In this document: positions 14,812 to 24,619 of the stretch, piece by piece
Position numbering within the stretch: position 1 is the stretch's first letter
How the letters are laid out: each line of letters starts with the position of its first letter
Assembly: GCF_001556515.1 (NCBI RefSeq)
Contig: NZ_LSJA01000125.1
Location: 1 to 54,000 of the forward strand
Direction: 5' to 3'
DNA length: 54,000 nt
Origin: Caulobacter sp. CCH9-E1
GTDB taxonomy: Bacteria > Pseudomonadota > Alphaproteobacteria > Caulobacterales > Caulobacteraceae
Notes under the pieces: generated by a model
The model's database searches: none
Told to the model about the DNA's origin: nothing
Seen by the model: only the letters and a program-made list of their open reading frames with translations
Made by a program: the position numbers and the translations under genes

Positions 14812-15327
14812 TCACCCCCGCCTCAGGATGAACTCCAGGTCCTTCGTCTCGCCGACCGGGAAGAAGTACTCCCCGACCTTCTCGAACCCCAGGCGGCCGT
14901 ACAGCCGCTGCGCGCCGAAGTTCTCGGACCAGACGCCGATCCAGAGGGGGCGGGGACCGTCCTTCTCGAGCCACTCCAGCGCCGTGTTCAGAAGGCGGCT
15001 TCCCCGACCGCCGCCCTGATGCGACTTGAGCAGATAGATGCGCTTCAGCTCCCCGTCGCCCGATTTCACGTCGTCGTGCGGCAGGTCGCAGGGGCCGGCC
15101 AGCGCGTAGCCGATCGCCTCGCCGTCCTCGTCCTCCAGGATCCAGGACGCCTTTTCCGGATCGGCCAGATCGTTGCGCGTCCGCTCCAGGCCGTAGGCGT
15201 AGGCCAGGAAGGTCTCGAGATCCTCGGGCGGATAGAGGTGCGCGAAGGTCTCTGTGAAGGTGCGCGCGCCGAGGCTGGAGAGGGTGTCGGCGTCTTCGAT
15301 GGTCGCGCGGCGAAGGTTGTCGGTCAT
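14812..15327 (-). CDS. GNAT-family N-acetyltransferase
   Basis: 171-aa single GNAT domain. It opens TDNLRRATIEDADTLSSLGARTFTETF. The acetyl-CoA loop is RIYLLKSHQGGGRGSRLLNTALEWLEK (about residues 95-120), with the Q-x-x-G-x-G/A turn, and the C-terminal strands include WIGVWSENFGAQRLYGRLGFEKVGEYFF. I chose the ATG at 15327; longer versions from 15348 (ATG) or 15363 (TTG) are possible but add residues not typical of the family. The acceptor could be a small amine or a protein N-terminus. It sits 39 bp downstream of the oxidoreductase gene and may share its transcript. Confidence 0.85.
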   Translation of the reverse strand: MTDNLRRATIEDADTLSSLGARTFTETFAHLYPPEDLETFLAYAYGLERTRNDLADPEKASWILEDEDGEAIGYALAGPCDLPHDDVKSGDGELKRIYLLKSHQGGGRGSRLLNTALEWLEKDGPRPLWIGVWSENFGAQRLYGRLGFEKVGEYFFPVGETKDLEFILRRG

Positions 15328-15366
15328 GGCGACCTGAGTAGCCGCCATGACCGAGTGCTTCAACGG

Positions 15367-16374
15367 TCAGAAGCCTTCCAGCGCCACCTTGCCGATGGTG
15401 CGGGCGCTCTCGACGATGCGGTGGGCCTCCAGGAGATCGGCCGCGCGGATCTTGCCGACCACCTGGGTCAGGGTGGTGCGCAAGGTCCCCTGATCGACCA
15501 GCTCAGAGACGGCGTTCAGCAGCCTGTGCTGCTCGATCATGTCCGGCGTGCCTTGCGGGCGGGCGAACATGAACTCCCAGTGGATCGAGGCGGCCTTATG
15601 GTGCAGCGGGCGGATGTCGAGGTCGCCGTCGGCCTCGATGATCCCGATCTTGCCTTGCAGAGCGATCGCTTCCGAGACTTGCGGGAAGTGCTGGGCGCTA
15701 TGGGTCAGGCAGGCGATGTAGGCCGGAGCCTCAAGGCCCAGGCGCGCCAGTTCCTCCGTCAGCGGCTTGGTGTGGTCGAAGATCTGGTGCGCGCCGAGGT
15801 CCTGGACCCAGCGGCGGGTTTCCTCTCGCGAGGCGCTGGCCACGACGTTGAGCTTGGTCAGCTTGCGGGCCAGCTGGATCATGGCTGACCCCACGCCGCC
15901 CGCGCCGCCGATGATCACCAGGGTCTGGCCCTCGCCGCCGTCGCGCGCCACGCCGAAGCGATCGAATAGCAATTCCCAGGCGGTGATGAAGGTCAGCGGC
16001 ATGGCGGCGGCCTGGGCGTAGTCCAGGCTCTTGGGCTTGCGGCCCACGATGCGCTCGTCGACCAGCTGCAGCTCGGCGTTCGAGCCTTGGCGGCCGATGG
16101 CGCCGGCGTAGAACACCTCGTCGCCGGGCGAGAACAAGGTGACGGCGTCGCCGACGGCCTCGACCACGCCGGCGGCGTCGTAGCCCAGAACCCGGACCTC
16201 GCCCTCGGCGGGCTGGGCGCGACTGCGCACCTTAGTGTCGACCGGGTTCACGGAAACAGCCTTCACTCGCACCAGGATGTCGTGGCCGGTGGGCGCGGGA
16301 TCGGGCGCTTCCAGGTCGAGCAGGGCGTTGGGATCGGTGGCGGGCAGCAGCTCGCGGAAGCCGACGATCTTCAT
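15367..16374 (-). CDS. Zinc-independent alcohol dehydrogenase/quinone oxidoreductase (MDR) family
   Basis: 335-aa medium-chain dehydrogenase/reductase. The N-terminal GroES-like domain has HDILVRVKAVSVNPVDTKVR, where zinc enzymes have a catalytic Cys but here it is absent. DEVFYAG follows, and the NADP-binding Rossmann motif is LVIIGGAGGVGSAMIQLARKL (about residues 150-172). This is the zinc-binding-alcohol-dehydrogenase-like/quinone oxidoreductase subgroup, which reduces quinones or enones with NADPH. GGAG six bases before the ATG at 16374 marks the start. It is divergent from an HxlR regulator, the arrangement seen for quinone-sensing pairs such as QorR and its reductase. Confidence 0.87.
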   Translation of the reverse strand: MKIVGFRELLPATDPNALLDLEAPDPAPTGHDILVRVKAVSVNPVDTKVRSRAQPAEGEVRVLGYDAAGVVEAVGDAVTLFSPGDEVFYAGAIGRQGSNAELQLVDERIVGRKPKSLDYAQAAAMPLTFITAWELLFDRFGVARDGGEGQTLVIIGGAGGVGSAMIQLARKLTKLNVVASASREETRRWVQDLGAHQIFDHTKPLTEELARLGLEAPAYIACLTHSAQHFPQVSEAIALQGKIGIIEADGDLDIRPLHHKAASIHWEFMFARPQGTPDMIEQHRLLNAVSELVDQGTLRTTLTQVVGKIRAADLLEAHRIVESARTIGKVALEGF

Positions 16375-16463
16375 GATGGTCTCCAAAAGGGCCGCGGTTT
16401 CGAACCGCGAGGAGGAGATCGCGCTAAGATACGATCTTCGCAAGTACGGTCATTTTTTGTATG

Positions 16464-16483
16464 TAGTACCCGTTTTGATACTA
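16464..16483. promoter_or_regulatory. Candidate HxlR operator
   Basis: TAGTA (16464-16468) and TACTA (16479-16483) form an inverted repeat with a 10-bp spacer directly upstream of the hxlR-type gene, matching the GTAC/TACTA-like dyads bound by HxlR/YodB proteins. A second small palindrome AAGAT-ACG-ATCTT (16426-16438) and a GCGGTT/AACCGC hairpin (16394-16408) lie on the oxidoreductase side. Confidence 0.45.
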
Positions 16484-16493
16484 TGAGGCTTTG

Positions 16494-16835
16494 ATGGACG
16501 ATCCCAAGGAGTGCGGCGTCGAGGCCGCCTTGAGCCTGATTGATGGCAAGTGGAAGGGCGTGATCCTCTACCACCTGATGGGCGGCCGAATGCGCTTCAA
16601 CGCCTTGGGGCGGAAGCTCGGCGCGGTGACCCAGCGGATGCTGACCAAGCAGCTTCGAGAGTTGGAGAGCGACGGCCTGATCATCCGCACCGTCTATGCC
16701 GAGGTGCCGCCGCGCGTTGAATATTCGCTGTCGACCAAGGGGCGCAGTCTCGAGCCGGTGATTTGCGCTCTGAAGGCCTGGGGCGACGCCAATGTTCTGA
16801 ACGCCGAGGCCCCGTCCTTGCGAAAGGCGGGATGA
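16494..16835 (+). CDS. HxlR-family winged-helix regulator
   Basis: 113-aa regulator with the typical HxlR opening: a single cysteine near the N-terminus ([28 protein letters not shown], Cys7), then [52 protein letters not shown]. The N-terminal Cys is the redox or quinone sensor in YodB/QorR-type members. The ATG at 16494 has GAGG five bases upstream; the TTG just before it is not needed. Divergent transcription from the quinone-oxidoreductase-like gene suggests it represses that gene until an electrophile modifies Cys7. Confidence 0.88.
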   Translation: MDDPKECGVEAALSLIDGKWKGVILYHLMGGRMRFNALGRKLGAVTQRMLTKQLRELESDGLIIRTVYAEVPPRVEYSLSTKGRSLEPVICALKAWGDANVLNAEAPSLRKAG

Positions 16836-16967
16836 ACAAGTCTCCGAGGGGCGGGTTGTGTCGCCGCTCTAGGGCGGCTACGACCTTCCGGCGCCGAGGC
16901 TTCGTCGCCCCCGCGCTGTGCTTTTCCAGGAGGAACGAGAGGACGGAGTTTCCGCCTTCTCTTCAAT

Positions 16968-17579
16968 ATGGCCGACGTCACCGCCGACCACCCATCCCCC
17001 GTCGTCCGTCCGGGCGTCATCACCCTGGCCCGCCATGGCGAACCCGCCTTGTCGCGCAAGGTGCGCCTGAACGCGCCTGAATACGGAGACTGGTGGGGGC
17101 GCTACGAGGAGGGCGGGCTGAAGGAAGGCCAGGTCCCGCCGCCAAGCCTCGTGGAACTGGCGAAAGACGCCGACGTGATCATCGCCTCGACCCGCCGCCG
17201 CTCGATCGAGACGGCGCGGGCGGTGGTCGGCGACCGGGCTTTCGCCACTGATCCGACCTTCATCGAGGCGCCGCTGCCGCCGCCGCCGTGGCCCCTGTGG
17301 ATTCGAATGTCGCCCAAGCGGCTGGGCTTCTTCGCGCGGTTCTGGTGGTGGTTCTTCGACAACCACGGCGGCCAGGAAACGCGGAAGGCGGCCGAGGCGC
17401 GGGCCGGGCAGGCGGCGGACCTGCTGATCGAGCTGGCGGACTCCGGCCAGAACGTGCTGGTGCTGGCCCACGGTTTCTTCAACTGGATGATCGCCGACGC
17501 GCTCAAGAAGCGCGGCCTGACCAAGCTGTTGGATCAAGGACACGGCTACTGGAGCATCAAGCGCTTCCGCCGCGCTTGA
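16968..17579 (+). CDS. Histidine phosphatase superfamily protein
   Basis: 203-aa protein of the phosphoglycerate-mutase-like superfamily. The catalytic RHG is in GVITLARHGEPALSRKVRL (about residues 18-36), the second arginine is in IIASTRRRSIETARAV (about 70-85), and the C-terminal His is in VLVLAHGFFNWMIA (about 160-172). A Trp/Phe-rich stretch (RLGFFARFWWWFFDNHGG) in the middle is unusual and may contact a membrane or a lipid substrate. No Shine-Dalgarno sequence is evident. The 132 bp before it hold only a weak GCCGC/GCGGC hairpin (16863-16878), possibly the end of the hxlR transcript. Substrate unknown. Confidence 0.82.
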   Translation: MADVTADHPSPVVRPGVITLARHGEPALSRKVRLNAPEYGDWWGRYEEGGLKEGQVPPPSLVELAKDADVIIASTRRRSIETARAVVGDRAFATDPTFIEAPLPPPPWPLWIRMSPKRLGFFARFWWWFFDNHGGQETRKAAEARAGQAADLLIELADSGQNVLVLAHGFFNWMIADALKKRGLTKLLDQGHGYWSIKRFRRA

Positions 17580-17675
17580 GTTCAAACCCTCTTCCCTTAA
17601 CCAGCGGCAGGCTCTAGGCCGTTGTCGATGAGCTTGCGGGCCACTAGGCTTAAATCCGCTCACCTGAGAGTTGCA

Positions 17676-17930
17676 ATGACCGACGCTACGATCCCTTCCG
17701 CCGATATCTCCGCCCTGAGTTTCGAGGAAGCCCTGGCGCAGCTGGAACGGATCGTGGCCGAGCTGGAATCCGGCCAGGCGCCGCTGGAGCGCTCGATCGA
17801 CATCTACGAGCGCGGCGCGGCCCTGAAGGCCCACTGCGAGAAGAAGCTGGAAGCCGCGCGCCTGAAGGTCGAGAAGATCGTGCTCGGGCAGGGCGGGGCG
17901 GTCTCCGCCGAAGCGGCCGAGTTCAACTGA
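17676..17930 (+). CDS. xseB: Exodeoxyribonuclease VII small subunit
   Basis: 84-aa XseB. The signature [35 protein letters not shown] is complete and followed by [14 protein letters not shown]. Several XseB chains bind one XseA to form the enzyme that degrades single-stranded DNA to oligonucleotides. The usual length is about 80 aa, so it is full. GAGAG lies just before the ATG; the longer open frame upstream has no support. It is the first gene of xseB-ispA-dxs, an order common in proteobacteria. Confidence 0.95.
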   Translation: MTDATIPSADISALSFEEALAQLERIVAELESGQAPLERSIDIYERGAALKAHCEKKLEAARLKVEKIVLGQGGAVSAEAAEFN

Positions 17931-17967
17931 TGAGCGGCGTCCAGCCGAGGATCGAGGGGAGCCGCCC

Positions 17968-18867
17968 TTGAACGATCACGCCCCCTCCGACCTGGCCCGT
18001 CGCATCGTCCAGGCCGCGGACATCGTCACGGTCGCGCTCGATGAGTTGCTGCCGCGCGCCGATGGTCCTGAAAGCCGCCTGACCGAGGCGATGCGCTACG
18101 CGGCCCTGGGGCCCGGCAAGCGCCTTCGGCCGTTCTTCGCGCTCGAGACCGGCAAGATGTTCGACCTGCCCGAGCGGCCGGTGCTGCGCGCGGCCTGCGC
18201 GCTGGAGTGCATCCACGCCTACAGCCTGGTTCACGACGACCTGCCCGCCATGGACGACGACGACGTGCGCCGCGGCCGGCCGACCGTGCACAAGCAGTAC
18301 GACGAGGCCACCGCCATTCTCGCGGGCGACGCCCTGCAGACGGCGGCCTTCGAGATCATGGCCCACCCGGACACCCACGATGACGCCCACGTGCGGTCGG
18401 AACTGGTGCGCAAGCTGGCGATCGCCTCGGGCGCGCGCGGCATGGTCGGCGGCCAGATGATCGACATCCTGGGCGTCCGCGACGACCTAGGCGCCGTGGC
18501 GCGGATGCAGCGGCTGAAGACCGGCGCCCTGATCGCCTTCGCCTTCGAGATCCCGCTGATCATCGCCCGCGCCAAGGAGGCCGAGCGCCACGCCCTGATG
18601 GCCTTCGCCCAGGATCTGGGTCTGGCCTACCAGATCGTCGACGACATCCTCGACGCCGAAGGCGATGAAAAGACACTGGGCAAGGCCGCCGGCGGCAAGG
18701 ACGCCGCCAAGGGCAAGGCCAACTACGTCACCCTGCTGGGACTGGACGCGGCGAAAGAGCGCGTGACGCTTTTGGCCGAGCAGACCCGTTCCCATCTCGA
18801 AATTTTTGGCGAGCGGGCCGAACATCTCCGCGAAAGCGTTGATTTCGTACTGGACCGCCGCAACTGA
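17968..18867 (+). CDS. ispA: Polyprenyl (farnesyl/geranylgeranyl) diphosphate synthase
   Basis: 299-aa all-helical prenyltransferase that condenses isopentenyl diphosphate with dimethylallyl or geranyl diphosphate. The first Asp-rich motif is [11 protein letters not shown] with [24 protein letters not shown] (about residues 89-118). The second is [25 protein letters not shown] (about 222-246). The start is a TTG preceded by GAGGGGAG; no ATG fits. It lies 37 bp after xseB and 17 bp before dxs, linking precursor supply and chain elongation. Chain length (C15 or C20) is not certain from the sequence. Confidence 0.93.
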   Translation: MNDHAPSDLARRIVQAADIVTVALDELLPRADGPESRLTEAMRYAALGPGKRLRPFFALETGKMFDLPERPVLRAACALECIHAYSLVHDDLPAMDDDDVRRGRPTVHKQYDEATAILAGDALQTAAFEIMAHPDTHDDAHVRSELVRKLAIASGARGMVGGQMIDILGVRDDLGAVARMQRLKTGALIAFAFEIPLIIARAKEAERHALMAFAQDLGLAYQIVDDILDAEGDEKTLGKAAGGKDAAKGKANYVTLLGLDAAKERVTLLAEQTRSHLEIFGERAEHLRESVDFVLDRRN

Positions 18868-18884
18868 CCGCGCTTTTGTCAAAC

Positions 18885-20807
18885 ATGTCTTCCAAAACGC
18901 CCTTGCTCGACACCATCGCCTCGCCCGCCGACACGCGAGGCCTGTCCGTAGGCGAACTGAAACAGCTGGCGGCCGAGGTGCGCGCCGAGACGATCGACGC
19001 GGTCTCGGTGACGGGCGGGCACCTGGGCGCGGGCCTGGGCGTGGTCGAGCTGACCGTCGCCCTGCACCACGTGTTCGAGACGCCCAAGGACATTCTCATC
19101 TGGGATGTCGGCCACCAGGCCTATCCGCACAAGATCCTGACGGGCCGCCGCGACCGCATCCGCACCCTGCGCCAGGGCGGGGGCCTGTCGGGCTTCACCA
19201 AGCGGGCCGAGAGCGAATACGACCCGTTCGGCGCGGCCCACGCGGCGACCTCGATCTCGGCGGCGCTGGGCTTTTGCGCCGCGCGTGACGCGAAAGGCGA
19301 GGACAACAGCGTCATCGCCGTGATCGGCGACGGCTCGCTGGGCGCGGGCATGGCCTACGAGGCGATGAACGCGGCGACCGATACGACCAAGCGCCTGATC
19401 GTCATCCTCAACGACAACGACATGTCGATCGCCCCGCCGGTCGGCGGCATGAGCGCCTATCTGGCCAACCTCGTTTCGGGCGGCGCCTACCGCTCGGTGC
19501 GCAAGCTGGGCAAGACGGTGGTCGAGAAGCTGCCGAGCCCCATGCGCGAGGCGGCCCGCAAGGCGGAAGAATATGCCCGGGGCATGGTCACCGGCGGCAC
19601 CTTCTTCGAAGAACTGGGCTTCCACTATGTCGGCCCGATCGACGGCCATGACATGGACGCCCTGGTCAGCGTGCTGAAGAACGCCAAGGCCTTCGCCGAC
19701 AAGCCGGTGCTGGTCCACTGCGTGACCCAGAAGGGCAAGGGCTACGCCCCGGCCGAGGGCGCGGATGACAAACTGCACGCGGTGGTCAAGTTCGACGTCG
19801 TCACCGGCCAGCAGCAGAAGTCGGCCGGCGGCCCGCCCAGCTACACCAAGGTCTTCGCCCAAGAGCTGATCAAGCAGGCGCAGAAGGACGACAAGATCGT
19901 CGCCATCACCGCCGCCATGCCGTCCGGCACCGGCCTTGATCTGTTCGGCAAGGCCTTCCCCGATCGCACCTTCGACGTCGGCATCGCCGAGCAGCACGCG
20001 GTGACCTTCGCCGCGGGCCTGGCCGCCGACGGCATGAAGCCGTTCACGGCGATTTATTCGACCTTCCTGCAGCGCGGCTACGACCAGGTGGTGCACGACG
20101 TCGCCATCCAAGGGCTGCCCGTGCGCTTCGCCATGGACCGCGCGGGCCTGGTCGGCGCCGATGGTCCCACCCACGCCGGCAGCTTCGACATCGGCTTCAT
20201 GGGCGCTCTGCCGGGCATGGTGCTGATGGCCGCCGCCGACGAGGTGGAGCTGGCCCGCATGGTCGCCACCGCCGCCGAGATCGACGACCGCCCCAGCGCC
20301 TTCCGCTATCCGCGCGGCGAGGGCCTGGGCCTGGAGATGCCGGCCAATGTCGACCCGCTGGAGATCGGCAAGGGCCGCATCGTCCGCGAAGGGACCAGCG
20401 TCGCCATCGTTTCGTTCGGCACGCGCCTGTCCGAAAGCCTCAAGGCCGCTGACCTGCTGGCCGCCCGCGGCCTGTCGGCCACCGTCTGCGACGCCCGCTT
20501 CGCCAAGCCTCTCGACCTCGACCTCTTGCTGCGCCTGGCGCGCGAGCACGAGGCGATCGTCACGGTGGAAGAAGGCGCCATGGGCGGCTTCGGCGCCTTC
20601 GTGCTGCAGGCCCTGGCCCAGCACGGCGCGCTGGATCGCGGCCTGAAGATCCGCACCCTGTGCCTGCCCGACATCTTCCAGGACCAGGACAAGCCCGACG
20701 CCATGTACGCCCAAGCCGGCCTCGACGCCGAGGGCGTCCTGCGCGGGGCGCTGTCGGTGCTGGGCATGGACAATGTCAGCGCGGCGGGCGCGGGGCGACG
20801 AGCCTAG
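18885..20807 (+). CDS. dxs: 1-deoxy-D-xylulose-5-phosphate synthase
   Basis: 640-aa thiamine-diphosphate enzyme joining pyruvate and glyceraldehyde 3-phosphate, the first step of the MEP isoprenoid pathway. The N-terminal transketolase domain has [19 protein letters not shown] and the ThDP motif [17 protein letters not shown] (about residues 147-163) continuing to [12 protein letters not shown]. The middle domain has [16 protein letters not shown] and [17 protein letters not shown]. The C-terminal domain is intact, so the protein is full length. The ATG at 18885 is taken; an in-frame TTG at 18876 is possible. The stop overlaps the end of the convergent lipoprotein gene by 4 bp. Confidence 0.96.
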   Translation: MSSKTPLLDTIASPADTRGLSVGELKQLAAEVRAETIDAVSVTGGHLGAGLGVVELTVALHHVFETPKDILIWDVGHQAYPHKILTGRRDRIRTLRQGGGLSGFTKRAESEYDPFGAAHAATSISAALGFCAARDAKGEDNSVIAVIGDGSLGAGMAYEAMNAATDTTKRLIVILNDNDMSIAPPVGGMSAYLANLVSGGAYRSVRKLGKTVVEKLPSPMREAARKAEEYARGMVTGGTFFEELGFHYVGPIDGHDMDALVSVLKNAKAFADKPVLVHCVTQKGKGYAPAEGADDKLHAVVKFDVVTGQQQKSAGGPPSYTKVFAQELIKQAQKDDKIVAITAAMPSGTGLDLFGKAFPDRTFDVGIAEQHAVTFAAGLAADGMKPFTAIYSTFLQRGYDQVVHDVAIQGLPVRFAMDRAGLVGADGPTHAGSFDIGFMGALPGMVLMAAADEVELARMVATAAEIDDRPSAFRYPRGEGLGLEMPANVDPLEIGKGRIVREGTSVAIVSFGTRLSESLKAADLLAARGLSATVCDARFAKPLDLDLLLRLAREHEAIVTVEEGAMGGFGAFVLQALAQHGALDRGLKIRTLCLPDIFQDQDKPDAMYAQAGLDAEGVLRGALSVLGMDNVSAAGAGRRA

Positions 20808-21268
20808 GCCCCGCAGGCCTTGAAGAAGGCCTTGACCTGACTTCGGTCGGCAGAACCTGCCGCGAGGCTGTGACGCTGACCCTTGGTCAGCAACGCCAGA
20901 TCGCCTGATCTCTTGAAGCCTCGAAGCGCGGGAGCGCTGATCTGGCCGCGCGCCTCCATCAGGCCTTCGCTCATGGCGTCGTCGATCCTGGCGGCGGCGA
21001 AGCGGCTCTCGCTGCGGCCCGAGGCCAGCAAGAGTTCGCCGCCTGAAAGCCCGACGGCCGACATGTTGATCTGGCCGGCGCCGGGCCGGCAACGCATCAT
21101 CAGCACGACGTCATCGCTGTCGGGGCGACCGTAGGCGAGGCGGGGATCCTCGCCGGCGGCGGCAAGATAGGCCCAGCGATAGCCGTCCTGGGCGACCTTC
21201 TCGTGCGCGCAGCCCGCCAGGCCAGCGGCCAGCAGCAGGGCGATCATCGGAAGGGCGCGGGTCGGCAT
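20804..21268 (-). CDS. Small hypothetical lipoprotein
   Basis: 154-aa protein with a clear lipoprotein signal: [20 protein letters not shown], lipobox LAGC, Cys20. The mature part ([34 protein letters not shown], then [14 protein letters not shown]) is mixed alpha/beta with two further cysteines and no family I recognise. AGGAGG seven bases before the ATG at 21268 fixes the start; a longer frame to 21292 has no such site. It lies on the same strand as the flgF-flgH operon, 115 bp downstream, but a terminator-like hairpin separates them, so it is probably its own unit. Confidence 0.7.
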   Translation of the reverse strand: MPTRALPMIALLLAAGLAGCAHEKVAQDGYRWAYLAAAGEDPRLAYGRPDSDDVVLMMRCRPGAGQINMSAVGLSGGELLLASGRSESRFAAARIDDAMSEGLMEARGQISAPALRGFKRSGDLALLTKGQRHSLAAGSADRSQVKAFFKACGA

Positions 21269-21327
21269 GGAAGGTCCTCCTCGTCCGATCAACGCGGCTT
21301 GGACCTGAATGGCTCCTGAAAGCAGAA

Positions 21328-21359
21328 CGGGCGCGGAGACCGCTCGGTCGCCGCGCCCG
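21328..21359 (-). terminator. Hairpin after flgH
   Basis: CGGGCGCGG (21328-21336) and CCGCGCCCG (21351-21359) form a 9-bp stem, with ACCG/CGGT extending it inside. On the minus strand it is followed by TTCTGCTTTC, a weak T-rich tail. Its position 25 bp past the flgH stop suggests the end of the flgF-flgG-flgA-flgH transcript. Confidence 0.55.
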
Positions 21360-21383
21360 CAAAGGTCGGTCTCTACGCCGCGC

Positions 21384-22118
21384 TTAGAACGGCGAGAACC
21401 GCTCGACCAGCGCCTGGCCGGCCGGGGTCTTCTGGACGCGGCTGATATCGCCGCGGCCGCCGTAGCTGATGCGGGCCTCGGCGATCTGGGTGTGGCGGAT
21501 GGTGTTGGCCGAGGAGATGTCTTCCGGACGCACGATCCCGGCCACCGTCAGCTGGCGCAGCTCGGCGTTGGTGCGGACCTCCTGCGTGCCCTGGATCACC
21601 ATGTTGCCATTCGGCAGGACCTGGCTGACCACGGCGGCGATCGTCAGGCTGATCTTTTCCGAGCGCTTGATGCTGCCCGCGCCCGAATTGGTCGTGCTCG
21701 AGCCGGTTTCCAGCGCATTGGCCGGATCGAAGCCGCCCGGCAGGACCTTGCCCAGGCTCGACTCCAGACCCAGCAGGTGCGGGACGCCGGCCTTGGTGTT
21801 GGCGGCGCGCGAGCTGGCGGTCTGGTTCTTGGTGTCGACGCTATCGTCGATGGAAATCAGCACGGTCAGGATGTCGCCGACGCGGCTGGCGCGCTGGTCG
21901 TTGAAGAAGGCGCGGGCGCCGACCCGCCACAGCGAGTTGGCCGAGGCCGCCTGGGGGGCGGGTTCACGGGCGGAGACATATTGCTGCTGGATCGGGGCCA
22001 GGGCGGCGGGGTAGCCGACCGGAGCCAGTTCCGGCCCCTTCACGGCTTCCTTGACGGTGGAGCAGGCGGCCAGCGGGGCCAGCAGCAGGGTGGCGGCGAT
22101 GAGAGCGGGGCGACGCAT
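21384..22118 (-). CDS. flgH: Flagellar L-ring lipoprotein FlgH
   Basis: 244-aa outer-membrane lipoprotein that forms the L ring bushing around the flagellar rod. The signal MRRPALIAATLLLAPLAAC has lipobox LAAC with Cys19. The family core is plain: SLWRVGARAFFNDQRASRVGDILTVLISIDDSVDTKNQTASSRA (about residues 63-107), and later ANGTQE-type strands including VLPNGNMVIQGTQEVRTNAELRQLTVAGIVRPEDIS (about 172-207). It is the last gene of flgF-flgG-flgA-flgH, 13 bp after flgA. Confidence 0.95.
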   Translation of the reverse strand: MRRPALIAATLLLAPLAACSTVKEAVKGPELAPVGYPAALAPIQQQYVSAREPAPQAASANSLWRVGARAFFNDQRASRVGDILTVLISIDDSVDTKNQTASSRAANTKAGVPHLLGLESSLGKVLPGGFDPANALETGSSTTNSGAGSIKRSEKISLTIAAVVSQVLPNGNMVIQGTQEVRTNAELRQLTVAGIVRPEDISSANTIRHTQIAEARISYGGRGDISRVQKTPAGQALVERFSPF

Positions 22119-22131
22119 GGGTCAGAGCCTC

Positions 22132-22893
22132 TTAGCGAGCGGCGAAACGGACGGGTTGCGAACGAGCTTGCAAGCCTTGGGCCTGCGGGCCGACGGCGGC
22201 GGCGCCAGGGCCGGTCGCGACAGCCTGAATGATCTTCTTCGACAGCGTGTTCTGGACGGCGATGACATCGCCGGTCGAGGCGGCGGCCATGGCCTTGCCT
22301 TGAAGCGAAAGGGAAATTCCGCCGTCGCTGTAGGTCACGGTGATCAGGTCGCCGGTCTTGATGACCTGGGGCGCGGTCACGTCGCGGGTCGAGACTGCGG
22401 CGCCTTCACGCAGGGGGCGCTTGGCGGCGAGGCCGATCACCGCGTCGGAGTCGCGCGGCGCGCCGGCCGGGGCCCCGGCCATCTTGGTCCACACCAGGTC
22501 TTCCGGCTGGACGATTTCGCCGGCCGAGAGGCTGCGGGCGTAGGCAAGAACTTCCACGTTCCCGCGCGACGCGCCCGCCAGGCCGGCCCGGGTCGAGCCG
22601 CCATTGTCGGCGCCCTCGCGGACGATGATCCGGCGGACGCCCTGGCTGTTGTCCCAGTCGAAGCCCGCGCGGCGCGCGAAGACCTGCACCTGGCCGGCGT
22701 CGAGCACGGCGCTGGGGCCCATGCGCGGCGCGACCACCAGGTTGGCGGCGGCGCCGGAGACGCCGTCGAACAGGTCGCCCAGAGTGACGCGGCCGTCCGC
22801 GTCGGTGGTGTCCATCCGCAGGCTCACCGGCGTCCCGGCGAAGGCCGGGGCGGCGAAGGCGAGGGCGGCGGCGGCGATCAGCAGCGCTTTCAT
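22132..22893 (-). CDS. flgA: Flagellar P-ring assembly chaperone FlgA
   Basis: 253-aa periplasmic protein that helps FlgI polymerise into the P ring. Signal peptide MKALLIAAAALAFAAPAFA is followed by a variable region. The SAF domain at the C-terminus has RSLSAGEIVQPEDLVWTKM (about residues 118-136), DAVIGLAAKRPLREGAAVSTRDVTAP and DLITVTYSDGGISLSLQGKAMA, ending with the family VQNTLSKKIIQAVATG. It lies 4 bp after flgG, so translation is probably coupled. No odd residues seen. Confidence 0.93.
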   Translation of the reverse strand: MKALLIAAAALAFAAPAFAGTPVSLRMDTTDADGRVTLGDLFDGVSGAAANLVVAPRMGPSAVLDAGQVQVFARRAGFDWDNSQGVRRIIVREGADNGGSTRAGLAGASRGNVEVLAYARSLSAGEIVQPEDLVWTKMAGAPAGAPRDSDAVIGLAAKRPLREGAAVSTRDVTAPQVIKTGDLITVTYSDGGISLSLQGKAMAAASTGDVIAVQNTLSKKIIQAVATGPGAAAVGPQAQGLQARSQPVRFAAR

Positions 22894-22897
22894 CGGC

Positions 22898-23686
<789 letters not shown>

Positions 23687-23699
23687 CGGCTAGCGTCCC

Positions 23700-24437
23700 T
23701 TAGTTGACTTTGCCCAGCCGCTCGACGGCGGTGCGCGACAGGTCTGAGTTGGTGTCCATCATCCGGCTGACGCTTTCGTAGGCGCGCTGGACTTGGATGA
23801 GCTTGGTGATTTCCACGACCGATTGGACGTTGGAGGCTTCCAGCATGCCCTGGTGGACCGAGGCGTCCGGCGCGGGCTGCAGGGCGGCGTTGGTGGTGTT
23901 GCGGTAAAGGTTGTCCCCGTCCTTGGCCATCGAGGCCAGGTTGTCGGGGCGAACGATGGCGATCCGGCCGACGCGGACGGCGCCCTGGCTGACGATGCCG
24001 TCCTTGCCAATGCTCACTGGGCCCAGCGTCGGGTCGATGTTGATGGGGCCGCCGCCCTCGTCCAGCACGGGGTGGCCGCCTTGGGTGACCAGCTGTCCCG
24101 TCGGGTTGGTCGTGAAGCGGCCGTCGCGGGTGTAGCGCTCGCCCCCGGCGGTCTGGACGCGGAAGAAGCCGTTGCCCTCGATCGCCAGGTCGAAGTCGCC
24201 GCCCGTCTTGGTCATCGCGCCCTGGGTGAAGTCGCGGGCGACGCCGCTATCCAGCACGAACTTGACCGGCGCGGAGCCGTCCAGGGTTTTGGCCGGCTTG
24301 GCCTGCTCGGTGCGGACCATCAGATCCTCGACCTTGAAGCCCGTGGTGTTGGCGTTGGCGATGTTGTTGGCCACGATGTCCAGCTCGCGGCGAAGCGTCA
24401 GTTGGCGCGAAAGGCCGACGTAAAGCGCGTTGTCCAT
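23700..24437 (-). CDS. flgF: Flagellar proximal rod protein FlgF
   Basis: 245-aa rod protein starting MDNALYVGLSRQLTLRRELDIVANNIANANTTGFK, the FlgF form of the rod/hook signature. The middle has KTGGDFDLAIEGNGFFRVQT and RYTRDGRFTTNPTGQLVTQGG. The C-terminus is SVVEITKLIQVQRAYESVSRMM. First gene of flgF-flgG-flgA-flgH. A sigma-54 promoter 51-65 bp upstream of the start codon and a FlbD-like palindrome beyond it place it in the late flagellar gene class. Confidence 0.96.
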   Translation of the reverse strand: MDNALYVGLSRQLTLRRELDIVANNIANANTTGFKVEDLMVRTEQAKPAKTLDGSAPVKFVLDSGVARDFTQGAMTKTGGDFDLAIEGNGFFRVQTAGGERYTRDGRFTTNPTGQLVTQGGHPVLDEGGGPINIDPTLGPVSIGKDGIVSQGAVRVGRIAIVRPDNLASMAKDGDNLYRNTTNAALQPAPDASVHQGMLEASNVQSVVEITKLIQVQRAYESVSRMMDTNSDLSRTAVERLGKVN

Positions 24438-24487
24438 GACGAGTTAACTCGGGCGGCTGGCGCGACAAATGCGCCGCACCTCCTGAA

Positions 24488-24502
24488 GCAACCTTCGTGC
24501 CA
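24488..24502 (-). promoter_or_regulatory. Sigma-54 promoter of the flgF operon
   Basis: On the minus strand TGGCAC-GAAGG-TTGC is a near-perfect RpoN -24/-12 element, with 10 nt between GG and GC. The start point would be near 24476, about 40 nt before the flgF ATG. Sigma-54 promoters with FlbD enhancers drive the late rod and hook genes in Caulobacter. Confidence 0.9.
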
Positions 24503-24562
24503 GAGCGAAAAGCTCAATAAAAACAGCAAATAGAAAGGTTAACGAGGGGGTGTTGGTCGGAC

Positions 24563-24575
24563 TCTGCCGGGCAGA
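24563..24575. promoter_or_regulatory. FlbD-like enhancer (ftr) candidate
   Basis: TCTGCC-G-GGCAGA is a perfect 13-bp palindrome about 90-100 bp upstream of the predicted sigma-54 start point, the distance expected for an ftr enhancer. It is also about 37 bp upstream of the CtrA box of fliL, where FlbD is known to repress early flagellar promoters. The assignment rests on position and symmetry. AT-rich DNA at 24509-24537 could hold an IHF bend site. Confidence 0.5.
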
Positions 24576-24611
24576 TTCAGCCTGCGACCAAATGGCCTCC
24601 AAAACACATCG

Positions 24612-24619
24612 TTAACCAT
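24612..24619 (+). promoter_or_regulatory. CtrA-type promoter of fliL-fliM
   Basis: TTAACCAT is the strong half of the Caulobacter CtrA box at the -35 of early flagellar promoters. With a TATAGA near 24640, transcription would start after the in-frame ATG at 24628, which supports the GTG at 24664 as the real fliL start. A further TTAAC is at 24539. Confidence 0.75.

Noticed and set aside
18879..21092. 737-codon open frame antisense to dxs
   Set aside because: dxs has complete ThDP and transketolase motifs; the antisense frame has none and crosses the convergent lipoprotein gene.
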